From Candidatus Hodarchaeota archaeon (GTDB lineage Archaea; Asgardarchaeota; Heimdallarchaeia; Hodarchaeales; Hodarchaeaceae): a stretch of DNA of 40,345 nucleotides. How positions within the stretch are numbered: the stretch's first letter is position 1; each line of letters starts with the position of its first letter. The notes under the pieces were generated by a model, which was given only the letters and a program-made list of their open reading frames with translations, did no database searches and had not been told where the DNA came from. Location of the stretch: the NCBI GenBank assembly GCA_016840035.1, contig JAEOTC010000086.1, positions 74,830-115,174 of the forward strand. Direction: 5' to 3'. This document shows positions 33,756-40,345 of the stretch, in pieces. Both the position numbers and the translations under genes were made by a program.

Positions 33756-34877
33756 ATGAATCCAAAACAACTATCAGAGTTTTTCTGTTTTCTATCTGGA
33801 GAGAATCCAGATCTTGCCCGATTTGAATTAGAAAGTATAATTCTTTCTCAGGGCAAGAAAATCTTTTTGGAAGCGACCAATGACACACGAATTGTTAATA
33901 TAAGAATGCAGAAAACAATGAAATCTGTAGAGGAACTTTATTACATCCAAAATTTAATTAAACGAGCAACACTTGTTCACTGTTGTTGTAAAGCTTATTT
34001 TCAGGTTGAATACAAAGATAATCAGCTCAACGATTTTGAAAGGTTAGTTGACTCATTTAAAAGTGATTATATACCAAAGTTAAACCCCTCATCTTCCTTT
34101 TGCGTGAGAACTAGACGTATAAGAAATCCTGAAGGGATTCTGAAACAATCTCAAATTACTCAAGAGATTACCAATTATTTCGGTTCAAAGATTTTGGAGC
34201 AGTATCCATCAAAGAAAGTTAATCTAAAGAATCCTGAAGAGATTTATCGGGTAATAGTTAGTAAGAATGGATTATGGTTTGGATTACACGTTTTTGATTC
34301 TTTACGGAAGATAGTCAGAAAACGAACTGCAAGAAATCGTCCTTTTTTCCATCCAAGTTCAATGAATCCTATTCTACAAAGAACTTTGGTTAATCTTACA
34401 GCAATAAAGGAAGGTCAATGGTTATTGGATCCATTCTGCGGAACTGGAGGGGCTTTACTTGAAGGTTCAAGACTAGGATTCAAATGTGTTGGAATTGAAA
34501 TCGATCGTCGAATTGTATGGGGAGCGATCAGGAATCTAAAATCGGATGTAGAAACCAAAAGATTAACTAATCTCATATTTGGAGACGCACTTCATTTAGG
34601 ATTCAAATTAGGGGCTATTTCTGCTGTTGTAACCGATCCTCCGTACGGAACTGCCGCATCTACACAAGGATATGACTTGAGTGATCTTCTTTTACGATTT
34701 TTCCAAGAAGCAAAAGCAATTCTTCCACCTCAAAGCAGATTAGTAATTTCAATTCCTTCCACTGTTGATCTCGAAGATAGGGCGGCCGAAATTCTCAACG
34801 CTTCATATCGAGCATTTCATCAGTATGTCCATCGCTCTTTGACAAGGAAAATTCTTGTTTTCACATTACTCAATTAA
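33756..34877 (+). CDS. tRNA (guanine-10-N2) methyltransferase, Trm-G10/Trm11 family
   Basis: Methylates G10 of tRNA. The 373 residues comprise an N-terminal ferredoxin-like/THUMP region (about 1-170, starting FFCFLSGENPDLARFELES) and a Rossmann methyltransferase domain with DPFCGTGG (225-232, SAM binding), GIEID (246-250) and catalytic DPPYG (294-298). All five tRNAs in the window have G10, so they are possible substrates. Its D-arm target lies next to the site of the D-loop introns in two tRNA-Arg genes. Confidence 0.9.
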   Translation: MNPKQLSEFFCFLSGENPDLARFELESIILSQGKKIFLEATNDTRIVNIRMQKTMKSVEELYYIQNLIKRATLVHCCCKAYFQVEYKDNQLNDFERLVDSFKSDYIPKLNPSSSFCVRTRRIRNPEGILKQSQITQEITNYFGSKILEQYPSKKVNLKNPEEIYRVIVSKNGLWFGLHVFDSLRKIVRKRTARNRPFFHPSSMNPILQRTLVNLTAIKEGQWLLDPFCGTGGALLEGSRLGFKCVGIEIDRRIVWGAIRNLKSDVETKRLTNLIFGDALHLGFKLGAISAVVTDPPYGTAASTQGYDLSDLLLRFFQEAKAILPPQSRLVISIPSTVDLEDRAAEILNASYRAFHQYVHRSLTRKILVFTLLN

Positions 34878-35290
34878 TGAATCTAATTCTTTATTTGACG
34901 ATTGGAATTCCTTCTAAAGAAAGATACGAAGAATATTATTGGATAAACAACATGAAAACAGGACTGATATCGTAGATTATTATTTCTGAATTAAATTTGA
35001 ATATCAATAATGTAATCCTCCTCTTAAATGATAATTACTTTTGATTAGCTATAAATCTCGTGAAAACTACTGTGATAAAGAAGATAGCCCCCCTAATTCC
35101 AGTGAATATATTTTCCACCTTTAGTTCGACTTCATGAAACCTAGTCATTTAAAAGAATTCAATGGAAGAGGGTCATAAGAAGACGTGAAAGAACAAATGT
35201 TTTCTTAATCCTTTAATGATGTTTAGCGTATTCTAAACTCTTTATGAACGGACTAGCAAGTACATCTATGAAGTCCAGCTCTCTAAGAAG
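34878..35290. other. Intergenic region upstream of lonB, no gene seen
   Basis: 413 bp of AT-rich sequence. No tRNA, C/D box pair or coding frame is convincing. A TTTATGA-like box at about 35240-35246 could serve the lonB promoter. Confidence 0.5.
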
Positions 35291-37228
35291 TTGAATGAAA
35301 TTATGGAAAAGACCGAGAGTGAATCGATTGAGGTTGATATGGAATTTGAAACAACACGTGATATTCCTATTCCCTCGAGATTAGTTGATCAAGTTATTGG
35401 TCAAGAACCATCAGTTGCAATTATAAAAAAAGCTGCAATCCAAAGAAGAAATGTCTTGCTCATCGGTGACCCTGGCACAGGGAAATCAATGTTAGGGCAA
35501 GCTCTAGCCGAATTACTTCCACGTGAAGAACTAGAAGATATATTATGTCTACCTAACCAAAATGATTCACACACTCCACGAATCATGACAGTACCAGGAG
35601 TGGAAGGAAGAAAGATTGTAGATCATTACAAACAACTTGCCCGTAAAACTGATCAACAAAGGAGTATGTTGTTATTAGGTATTCCAGCCCTTGTTATTCT
35701 CGTCGGGTTAGCTCTCCAGGTTACTAACCCAGAGGGTAATCCTATACTGTTTGCGATTTTAGTTGCTCTTGTAGCCTTTTTTGTAATTGGTCAATTTCGG
35801 TCAAGAAGAGAAAATCTAGTTCCAAAATTACTTGTAGATAATTCTGAAAGCAATAGCGCGCCGTTTAACGATGCGACAGGGGCACACGCAGGAGCTCTCC
35901 TAGGAGATGTAAGACATGATCCCTTTCAATCAGGTGGATTAGGAACTCCAGCCCATGATCGTGTTGAGGCAGGCTTAATTCATAAATCTCACAAAGGTGT
36001 ACTGTATATTGATGAAGTAGCTACATTAAATCAGAAAACCCAACAACAATTATTGACTGCTATGCAAGATCGACAGTTGTCAATCACAGGACGATCTGAA
36101 CTTTCGAGTGGTGCAATGGTACGGACCGAAGCGGTTCCATGCGATTTTGTTTTAGTCGCATCGGGGAATATTGATACAGTAAGACGAATGCATCCTGCTT
36201 TGAGGTCTAGAATCCGTGGTTATGGATACGAAATTGCTGTAAATCATGTAATGAAAGATACTATGGAGAATCGAAGGAAATTAGTTAGATTTGTAGCTCA
36301 AGAAATAACAAATGATGGAAAAATCCCTCATTTCTCACGAGCTGCAGTTCTTGCAATTATTCTCGAGTCTAAGAAACGAGCTGATAGAAAACACCACCTA
36401 ACATTACGTCTTCGTGATTTAGGTGGAATGATCAGGGCTGCGGGAGATTTAGCACGAGAAGAAGGAGTTCCATTTGTTGAAGCTCGACATGTATTTGCGT
36501 CACGAAATCTTGCTCGTTCACTAGAAAATCAGATAGCTGATAAGCAAATAGAACGCAAAAAAGAATATAAAATATTTGAAACAGTAGGAAATATAATAGG
36601 CCGTGTGAATGGACTAGCTGTAATGGCTGGTGATTCTGGTGCAGCACGTGGTGGACATATCACTCCTATCGAAGCCACAGTAACTCCTGCTCAAGGCACA
36701 GGAGGAAGAGTGATCGCTACAGGAAGTTTACGGGTAATTGCTCGTGAATCCGTGCAAAATGTCTCTGCTTGGTTCAAAAAATATGCTGGAACTGATATAC
36801 GAAATCTTGACTTTCATATCCAATTCCTAGGAGTTCACGGTATAGATGGAGATAGCGCAAGTATTACTATCGCTACTGCAATTATGAGTGATTTAGAAGG
36901 TTTACCTGTTAGACAAGATCTTGCAATGACTGGATCTTTCTCTGTGCGGGGAACTGTATTACCTATTGGAGGAGCAACCGCAAAGATTGAAGGGGCTTAT
37001 GAAGCGGGGGTCAAAGAAGTTATTATTCCAAGAACAAATCTTGAAGATGTAGTTTTAGAAGATAAAATAAGAGAAGCAGTCAAAATTCATCCTGTAGAAA
37101 CATTGGAAGAGGTTTTATCAATTGCCCTTGTAGGTTGGAGCACTAGAAGTCGAGATATCGAACTTGATCCGTCTACTAAACTACAAGGAATGAGATCATC
37201 TCGCAAATCCTTAGGGTTTCCAAGTTAA
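35291..37228 (+). CDS. lonB: Membrane-anchored Lon protease, archaeal LonB
   Basis: An ATP-dependent membrane protease of 645 residues. The AAA+ module has Walker A GDPGTGKS (59-66), interrupted by two membrane helices (about 126-145 and 152-169) as is typical of LonB, and Walker B GVLYIDEVATL (236-246). The protease domain has the catalytic dyad Ser522 in GDSAS and Lys565 in GGATAK. It starts with TTG at 35291; the in-frame ATG at 35303 is an equally reasonable start. It degrades misfolded and regulatory proteins at the membrane. Three tRNA-Arg genes follow. Confidence 0.96.
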   Translation: MNEIMEKTESESIEVDMEFETTRDIPIPSRLVDQVIGQEPSVAIIKKAAIQRRNVLLIGDPGTGKSMLGQALAELLPREELEDILCLPNQNDSHTPRIMTVPGVEGRKIVDHYKQLARKTDQQRSMLLLGIPALVILVGLALQVTNPEGNPILFAILVALVAFFVIGQFRSRRENLVPKLLVDNSESNSAPFNDATGAHAGALLGDVRHDPFQSGGLGTPAHDRVEAGLIHKSHKGVLYIDEVATLNQKTQQQLLTAMQDRQLSITGRSELSSGAMVRTEAVPCDFVLVASGNIDTVRRMHPALRSRIRGYGYEIAVNHVMKDTMENRRKLVRFVAQEITNDGKIPHFSRAAVLAIILESKKRADRKHHLTLRLRDLGGMIRAAGDLAREEGVPFVEARHVFASRNLARSLENQIADKQIERKKEYKIFETVGNIIGRVNGLAVMAGDSGAARGGHITPIEATVTPAQGTGGRVIATGSLRVIARESVQNVSAWFKKYAGTDIRNLDFHIQFLGVHGIDGDSASITIATAIMSDLEGLPVRQDLAMTGSFSVRGTVLPIGGATAKIEGAYEAGVKEVIIPRTNLEDVVLEDKIREAVKIHPVETLEEVLSIALVGWSTRSRDIELDPSTKLQGMRSSRKSLGFPS

Positions 37229-37346
37229 GGATGGATATGGATCTTTTTCCCTTAGAATCCTCGGATAGCAAAACTTAGCTTAAGATTAATTAAATCAAAG
37301 AGAAGTTTTTCAAAACCATTCACAGGTGTCATCTTATAATAAGTAT

Positions 37347-37451
37347 GGATCCGTGGCTTAGCCAGGATAAAGCTTTTATACATGTAGAGCTTCTAGAAAG
37401 AGCGGCGGCCTTCTAAGTCGCAGGTCGGGGGTTCAAATCCCCTCGGATCCG
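37347..37451 (+). tRNA. tRNA-Arg (TCT) with a D-loop intron
   Basis: Acceptor GGATCCG pairs 7/7 with CGGATCC. Anticodon stem GCGGC/GTCGC holds loop CTTCTAA (anticodon TCT, codon AGA). T-stem GGGGG/CCCCT and T-loop TTCAAAT are intact. The D-loop is interrupted by 30 bases (37369-37398). Without them the D-arm is GCTT-AGCCAGGATA-GAGC and the tRNA is 75 nt. The bases after discriminator G happen to read CCA, which the other four genes lack. Confidence 0.92.
37369..37398 (+). other. 30-nt intron in the D-loop of tRNA-Arg (TCT)
   Basis: The intron closes a hairpin AAGCTTT/AGAGCTT. The bulges would be ATA (5') and AAA (3') around a weak central helix CAGG/CTAG with an A-A mismatch and a G-T pair, so this is a relaxed BHB. 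Cutting between bulge bases 2 and 3 leaves D-loop ...GGAT-A, between positions 20 and 21. The boundary could shift by one base. Confidence 0.75.
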
Positions 37452-37494
37452 CCATCCAGTATTATTGAATTAGGACTCGTAGCTCAGCATGGAT

Positions 37495-37524
37495 AGGGTG
37501 TCTGTTAATACAGACCTTCTGTAG
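37495..37524 (+). other. 30-nt intron in the D-loop of tRNA-Arg (CCT)
   Basis: Central helix ATGG/CTGT (two G-T pairs) with 3-nt bulges ATA (5') and AGA (3'), then intron hairpin GGG-T-GTCTG/CAGACCTT with loop TTAATA. Cutting between bulge bases 2 and 3 restores GGAT-AGAGC. Position 20/21 and length match the intron of the neighbouring tRNA-Arg (TCT). Confidence 0.85.
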
Positions 37525-37541
37525 AGAGCATCTGCCTCCTA

Positions 37542-37570
37542 TTGAATTCGCTTTAGCGACTCAGAGAGAA
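37542..37570 (+). other. 29-nt canonical (37/38) intron in tRNA-Arg (CCT)
   Basis: The intron lies between A37 and A38 of the anticodon loop. It folds into TGA-TCGC-TTTA-GCGA-TCA with a small internal loop. The central helix uses CTC with GAG. This is the only intron in the window at the standard archaeal position. Confidence 0.82.
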
Positions 37571-37657
37571 AGCAGAGGGCCGGGGGTTCAAATCCCCTCG
37601 AGTCCGCTCCTTCGATTCAAAAACTTTTAGATTTTTTTTATTGTTTTAATGTTAATA

Positions 37658-37760
37658 GAGCCCTTCGCTTAGCATGGATAGAGTGCTTGCCTCCGGAGCA
37701 AGGATTATCTATTTCATGATCCTCCGTAAGAGGTCGTGAGTTCAAATCTCACAGGGCCCG
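37658..37760 (+). tRNA. tRNA-Arg (CCG) with an intron inside the anticodon stem
   Basis: Anticodon stem CTTGC/GCAAG, loop CTCCGGA (anticodon CCG, codon CGG), D-arm GCTT-AGCATGGATA-GAGT, T-stem GTGAG/CTCAC with loop TTCAAAT. Between GCA and AG of the 3' anticodon strand lie 28 extra bases (37701-37728). Removing them leaves 75 nt. The acceptor GAGCCCT/AGGGCCC has one A2-C71 mismatch and six good pairs. Discriminator G; no CCA. Confidence 0.9.
37701..37728 (+). other. 28-nt intron at position 41/42 of tRNA-Arg (CCG)
   Basis: The exon helix CCTC/GAGG is followed by a central helix CGGAG/CTCCG (5 bp), with 3-nt bulges CAA (5') and TAA (3'), then a short GAT/ATC intron stem. Cutting between bulge bases 2 and 3 joins GCA to AG and restores the GCAAG stem strand. 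A 37/38 alternative would use GTAAG as stem strand with a G-T pair, but fits the bulges less well. Confidence 0.72.
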
Positions 37761-37826
37761 TTATCAAAAAAACCTCTCATCAGTCTCCCCTACTTTTAAG
37801 ATTTTTCCGTAAAACTAGAGTTTCTT

Positions 37827-37842
37827 GGGTTCCCATGAACCC
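37827..37842. repeat. GGGTTC-CCAT-GAACCC hairpin
   Basis: A perfect 6-bp stem with a 4-base loop, 67 bases after the tRNA-Arg cluster and 100 bases before the 3' end of the zinc-ribbon gene. It may help end or process one of the converging transcripts; no T-run follows. Confidence 0.3.
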
Positions 37843-37941
37843 TACTTGTGCCAGAATAATAAAAACGAGTGTTAATCTTCTAGATATGGCATTATCTGAG
37901 GATTTTCTGGGGGCATCTATCCGTAGACAACATACTAATGT

Positions 37942-38172
37942 TTATTTTTTAGAGCCGAGGAACCAATCTAAGTAATCTCGCTCTTTGCGCCGTTTTTTGT
38001 CATCTTGCTCATTTTCGGTAATTTGAGCATCATACACGACTTCTTTCTGTTTATCGTGCATTCTTTCATATTCACGACGACGTAATGCTAACCCACATAC
38101 TGTACAGACATAGAAGGGAGAATTCCATTTTGCTAATCCTCCGCATTCAGGACATTTTGCGATTATTTCCAC
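37942..38172 (-). CDS. Small zinc-ribbon protein
   Basis: A 76-residue protein. The first 30 residues form a zinc ribbon with CPEC (7-10) and CTVC (23-26); the remainder is a highly charged helix (KKRRKERDYLDWFLG). The four-cysteine spacing is convincing, and the length and tail suggest a nucleic-acid or protein adaptor. No specific family recognised. Confidence 0.75.
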   Translation of the reverse strand: MEIIAKCPECGGLAKWNSPFYVCTVCGLALRRREYERMHDKQKEVVYDAQITENEQDDKKRRKERDYLDWFLGSKK

Positions 38173-38362
38173 CTCTGATAATATGAAATCATTTACTGAC
38201 TATTAAGGCTTTTTTTATATTCTCTTGAAGTCCTTTTCTCATTGATGAATTCTAGTGGTAAACCATTTTAATTACTAATAGATTAGCTACAAAAATTCAT
38301 GATTAATGACTTATCTCTAACTGCAATTTTTGGAAAAAGAGAACTAAAAATAGGTTTGGAAT

Positions 38363-39466
38363 ATGTTTCGTATCTTGCGGATGCCATCTGATTCGATATG
38401 GCAAGATCCAGAACTCTCCAAGAGGCTAGCTCGATATCGTGCAATTTGTAAAGGAGAAAAAACTGCAAGGTATTTAATCGCAAAAAAAACTCCAGTTAAA
38501 AATCCTGTCAATTCTGAAAATGATATTGAAGATTTATGGAACAATCATGATGAAACACGTGAAGTGTTTAATATCATTTTAAACAATATAGATAAAGGAA
38601 AAACGACATTAACGGAACTAAAAACACCTACTACAAATTTTTTAGATCTTAAAACTAAGATTGCTGATAAGATTATTGAAAATTGTCACTTTTGTGAACG
38701 AAGGTGTTATGTAAATCGGAAGGTAGGAGAAAAGGGAGTCTGTAAAGTTGGAGTGAATTCTATTGTATCTTCCGCGTTTTTACATGTTGGAGAGGAACCA
38801 CCCCTAGTCCCTTCTGGAACAATTTTTTTTGCCTCCTGTGTTTTCAAATGTGTTTTTTGCCAAAATTATGACATTTCACAGAACCTTCAAGGCGATGAAG
38901 TAGAATACACTTATTTAGTGGACTTACAGAGGAAACTTATATCCGAGGGTGCAATAAACATTAATTGGGTTGGGGGTGATCCAATTCCAAATGTACACAA
39001 TATACTACACTCCCTCCGAGAGCTGGATAAGAATATTGTACAACTCTGGAATTCAAACATGTATTTATCACAAGAATCAATGAGCTTACTTGTCGATATT
39101 ATGGATTTCTGGCTCCCTGATCTGAAGTTTCGTGAAAATTCTTTTGCAAAACGAATGTCTGGAATTGAAAACTACTGGGAGGTAGTAACTCGGAATATTA
39201 AATATGCTTATACCGTAGGATCGCGTGAAATCATTATCCGCCACCTTTGTATGCCTAATCGAATCGAAATAGACACATTCCCAATATTAGATTGGGTAAA
39301 CCACGAAGTTCCCTTATCCTTTGTGAATATAATGGCTCAATATCGCCCTGAATACCGTGCTCATAGGAGTGAATATCAAGATATTAACAGGCGTGTTTCC
39401 TCTGCTGAGATGCAGCTTGCACGAGATTATGCTGACAAGAAAGGAATTGCTTGGAGACAGGTGTAA
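38363..39466 (+). CDS. Radical SAM protein, PflX-like (PflA-related) family
   Basis: A 367-residue protein. The radical-SAM cluster is CVFKCVFCQN (C159, C163, C166) followed by GGDP (about 204), the SAM-binding glycine motif. An upstream group CHFCERRC...C (C108, C111, C115, C127) could bind a second metal centre. This layout matches the COG1313 PflX family of uncharacterised PFL-activase-like proteins. No glycyl-radical enzyme is adjacent. The N-terminal 100 residues are longer than in typical PflX. Confidence 0.85.
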   Translation: MFRILRMPSDSIWQDPELSKRLARYRAICKGEKTARYLIAKKTPVKNPVNSENDIEDLWNNHDETREVFNIILNNIDKGKTTLTELKTPTTNFLDLKTKIADKIIENCHFCERRCYVNRKVGEKGVCKVGVNSIVSSAFLHVGEEPPLVPSGTIFFASCVFKCVFCQNYDISQNLQGDEVEYTYLVDLQRKLISEGAININWVGGDPIPNVHNILHSLRELDKNIVQLWNSNMYLSQESMSLLVDIMDFWLPDLKFRENSFAKRMSGIENYWEVVTRNIKYAYTVGSREIIIRHLCMPNRIEIDTFPILDWVNHEVPLSFVNIMAQYRPEYRAHRSEYQDINRRVSSAEMQLARDYADKKGIAWRQV

Positions 39467-39583
39467 AATACTAAGGGGAATATAAAAAACGAAAGTCTAT
39501 TAGGAATCAGTTTTCCCTTTGAAAATCATCCTTGAATGAATCTCCTTGTCTTGTACAGTGCTTTATCATTGGAGTTTCCGTTA

Positions 39584-40345
39584 ATGAGTGATCAGAACCA
39601 AAATCTTGAATCTTTCTATACTGCGTACGAACTCTTGGTTAAGACTGCCAAAAAAACGGTGAATTCCATAAACGAAAACCCCATACAATTAGTAAAGTTT
39701 TGTAAGATTATCCAGGAAGCGAAAAATAATCGAATTCATCTTGTTGGGATGGGTAGATCAGGAAAAGTTGGAATGCTATTTGGAGAGATGTTGAAGAACA
39801 TAGGTTATGAAGTTTCATATCTGGGTAAGAGTTTAGCTAAACCAGTGAGAGCTGATGATGTTGTGATTGGAGTTACTGGTTCAGGATGGACAAATTTTAC
39901 TACTAAGGCCATACAAAATGCTATTCTTCGGAAAGCTAAAATTTTAGTCTATACTGGAGATCAGAAATCTCTAGCTGCACGACTGGCAGATTCAATAATT
40001 TTAATTCCAAAAAGCTACATGAGATCAGAAACTTCAAGCTCTAAATCTCCAAGACAATTATCCTCTGGAGCACCTCTAACACCATTAGGTACGTTGTTCG
40101 AAATGACAACAATGGCAATTGGATTTGGGATTGTGGCCGGACTTAGAGAGGATTCGAGTGTGAAAGGATTCAATGAAGGAATTAACAAAGTTTTTACGGC
40201 TGTAGATGAAACTTTAACTAAAATAAAAGTGAATTCAACTCCCTTACAACACTTTATTAATGCACTTGAACCTTATTCGCTCAATCCAGCGAATAACGTC
40301 TTTATTTTTGGGAGTGGATTAGATTCGATAATTGCTAGTATCTCT
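39584..40345 (+). CDS. SIS-domain sugar-phosphate isomerase-like protein (3' end outside window)
   Basis: An open frame of 254 residues runs off the right edge. GGAG nine bases before the ATG supports the start. Residues 45-190 are a SIS domain of the 6-phospho-3-hexuloisomerase (HxlB) type: VGMGRSGKVGMLFGEML (about 48-64), GVTGSGWT (about 92-99), VYTGD, and the SAPLTPLGTLFE-like SGAPLTPLGTLFE (about 165-177). Normal HxlB ends near 185-200. Here a second glycine-rich segment, NVFIFGSGLDSIIA, follows at about 238-251, so this may be a two-SIS-domain protein. Confidence 0.8.
   Translation, partial: MSDQNQNLESFYTAYELLVKTAKKTVNSINENPIQLVKFCKIIQEAKNNRIHLVGMGRSGKVGMLFGEMLKNIGYEVSYLGKSLAKPVRADDVVIGVTGSGWTNFTTKAIQNAILRKAKILVYTGDQKSLAARLADSIILIPKSYMRSETSSSKSPRQLSSGAPLTPLGTLFEMTTMAIGFGIVAGLREDSSVKGFNEGINKVFTAVDETLTKIKVNSTPLQHFINALEPYSLNPANNVFIFGSGLDSIIASIS

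Larger units (their letters stand above)
37473..37606 (+). tRNA. tRNA-Arg (CCT) with two introns
   Basis: Acceptor GGACTCG pairs 7/7 with CGAGTCC. Anticodon stem TCTGC/GCAGA with loop CTCCTAA after splicing gives anticodon CCT (codon AGG). T-stem GGGGG/CCCCT and T-loop TTCAAAT are intact. The gene is 134 bp: 30 bases interrupt the D-loop (37495-37524) and 29 the anticodon loop (37542-37570). Removing both leaves 75 nt and discriminator G. Confidence 0.92.

Noticed and set aside
37736..37975. A 79-codon plus-strand frame after the third tRNA-Arg
   Set aside because: It begins inside the tRNA and overlaps the zinc-ribbon gene on the other strand; no start signal.
1..40345. CRISPR arrays, insertion sequences, prophage or integrase attachment sites
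   Set aside because: No repeat-spacer pattern, transposase, integrase or flanking direct repeats were seen. Split tRNAs could be mistaken for att-disrupted genes, but the inserts are short, structured and splice cleanly.

Overview
The window is AT-rich DNA from an archaeon. It carries archaeal pelota, Pth2, ribosomal protein L10e, an archaeal histone, archaeal DnaG, LonB, archaeal/eukaryal-type CoaD and Trm-G10. Its tRNA genes have bulge-helix-bulge (BHB) introns. FtsZ, a histone, CofE (F420), AMP-forming acetyl-CoA synthetase and HypA/HypB occur together, which fits an Asgard-type (Promethearchaeota) or euryarchaeal-grade genome better than a thermoproteotal one. An Asgard lineage is my best guess, but no eukaryotic-signature protein in the window proves it.

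Layout. 1-96 is the end of an unidentified gene. 128-3931 is a divergent pair: acetyl-CoA synthetase and an OFA-family carboxylate transporter. 3965-16051 (minus strand) is the main accessory region: a giant cell-surface protein with tandem Ig-like repeats, followed by a membrane-complex cluster (DUF4129-like, DUF4350-like, MoxR ATPase, DUF58, a polytopic membrane protein and a small alpha-helical protein). 16499-20185 (plus strand) has a TPR-like protein, CofE, an intron-containing tRNA-Gly, a ubiquitin-fold MoaD/SAMP-like protein, ornithine carbamoyltransferase and a zinc-finger/KH protein. 20259-24766 (minus strand) has a membrane protein, a site-2 protease, pelota, Pth2 and L10e. 24946-27727 (plus strand) has the histone, DnaG, a GC-rich structured intergenic island and CoaD. 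27896-32131 has an HDAC-family deacetylase, a hypothetical protein, divergent hypA/hypB and ftsZ. 32251-37760 has tRNA-Pro, a proteasome-ATPase-like AAA protein, Trm-G10 methyltransferase, LonB and three tandem tRNA-Arg genes. 37942-40345 has a zinc ribbon, a PflX-like radical SAM protein and a truncated SIS-domain protein.

The strongest unusual signal is in the RNA genes. All five tRNA genes are interrupted, by six introns in total, each 28-30 nt. Only one intron is at the canonical 37/38 position. Two sit in the T-loop, two in the D-loop and one inside the 3' strand of the anticodon stem. Removing them gives five cloverleaves of 73-75 nt. Both T-loop introns form a strict BHB in which the conserved T-loop TTC(A/G) is one strand of the central helix. 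The second theme is the MoxR/DUF58 cluster joined to a 1712-residue stalked surface protein, which looks like a dedicated envelope assembly or maturation system without the transglutaminase often found in such clusters. A third is the unassigned structured RNA-like island at about 26900-27075.

The other genes are mostly housekeeping: translation quality control (pth2-pelA), acetate activation, hydrogenase maturation, cofactor synthesis (F420, CoA) and protein turnover (LonB, site-2 protease, AAA ATPase). Several genes have a TATA-like element about 25 bp before the start codon, which suggests leaderless mRNAs are common.
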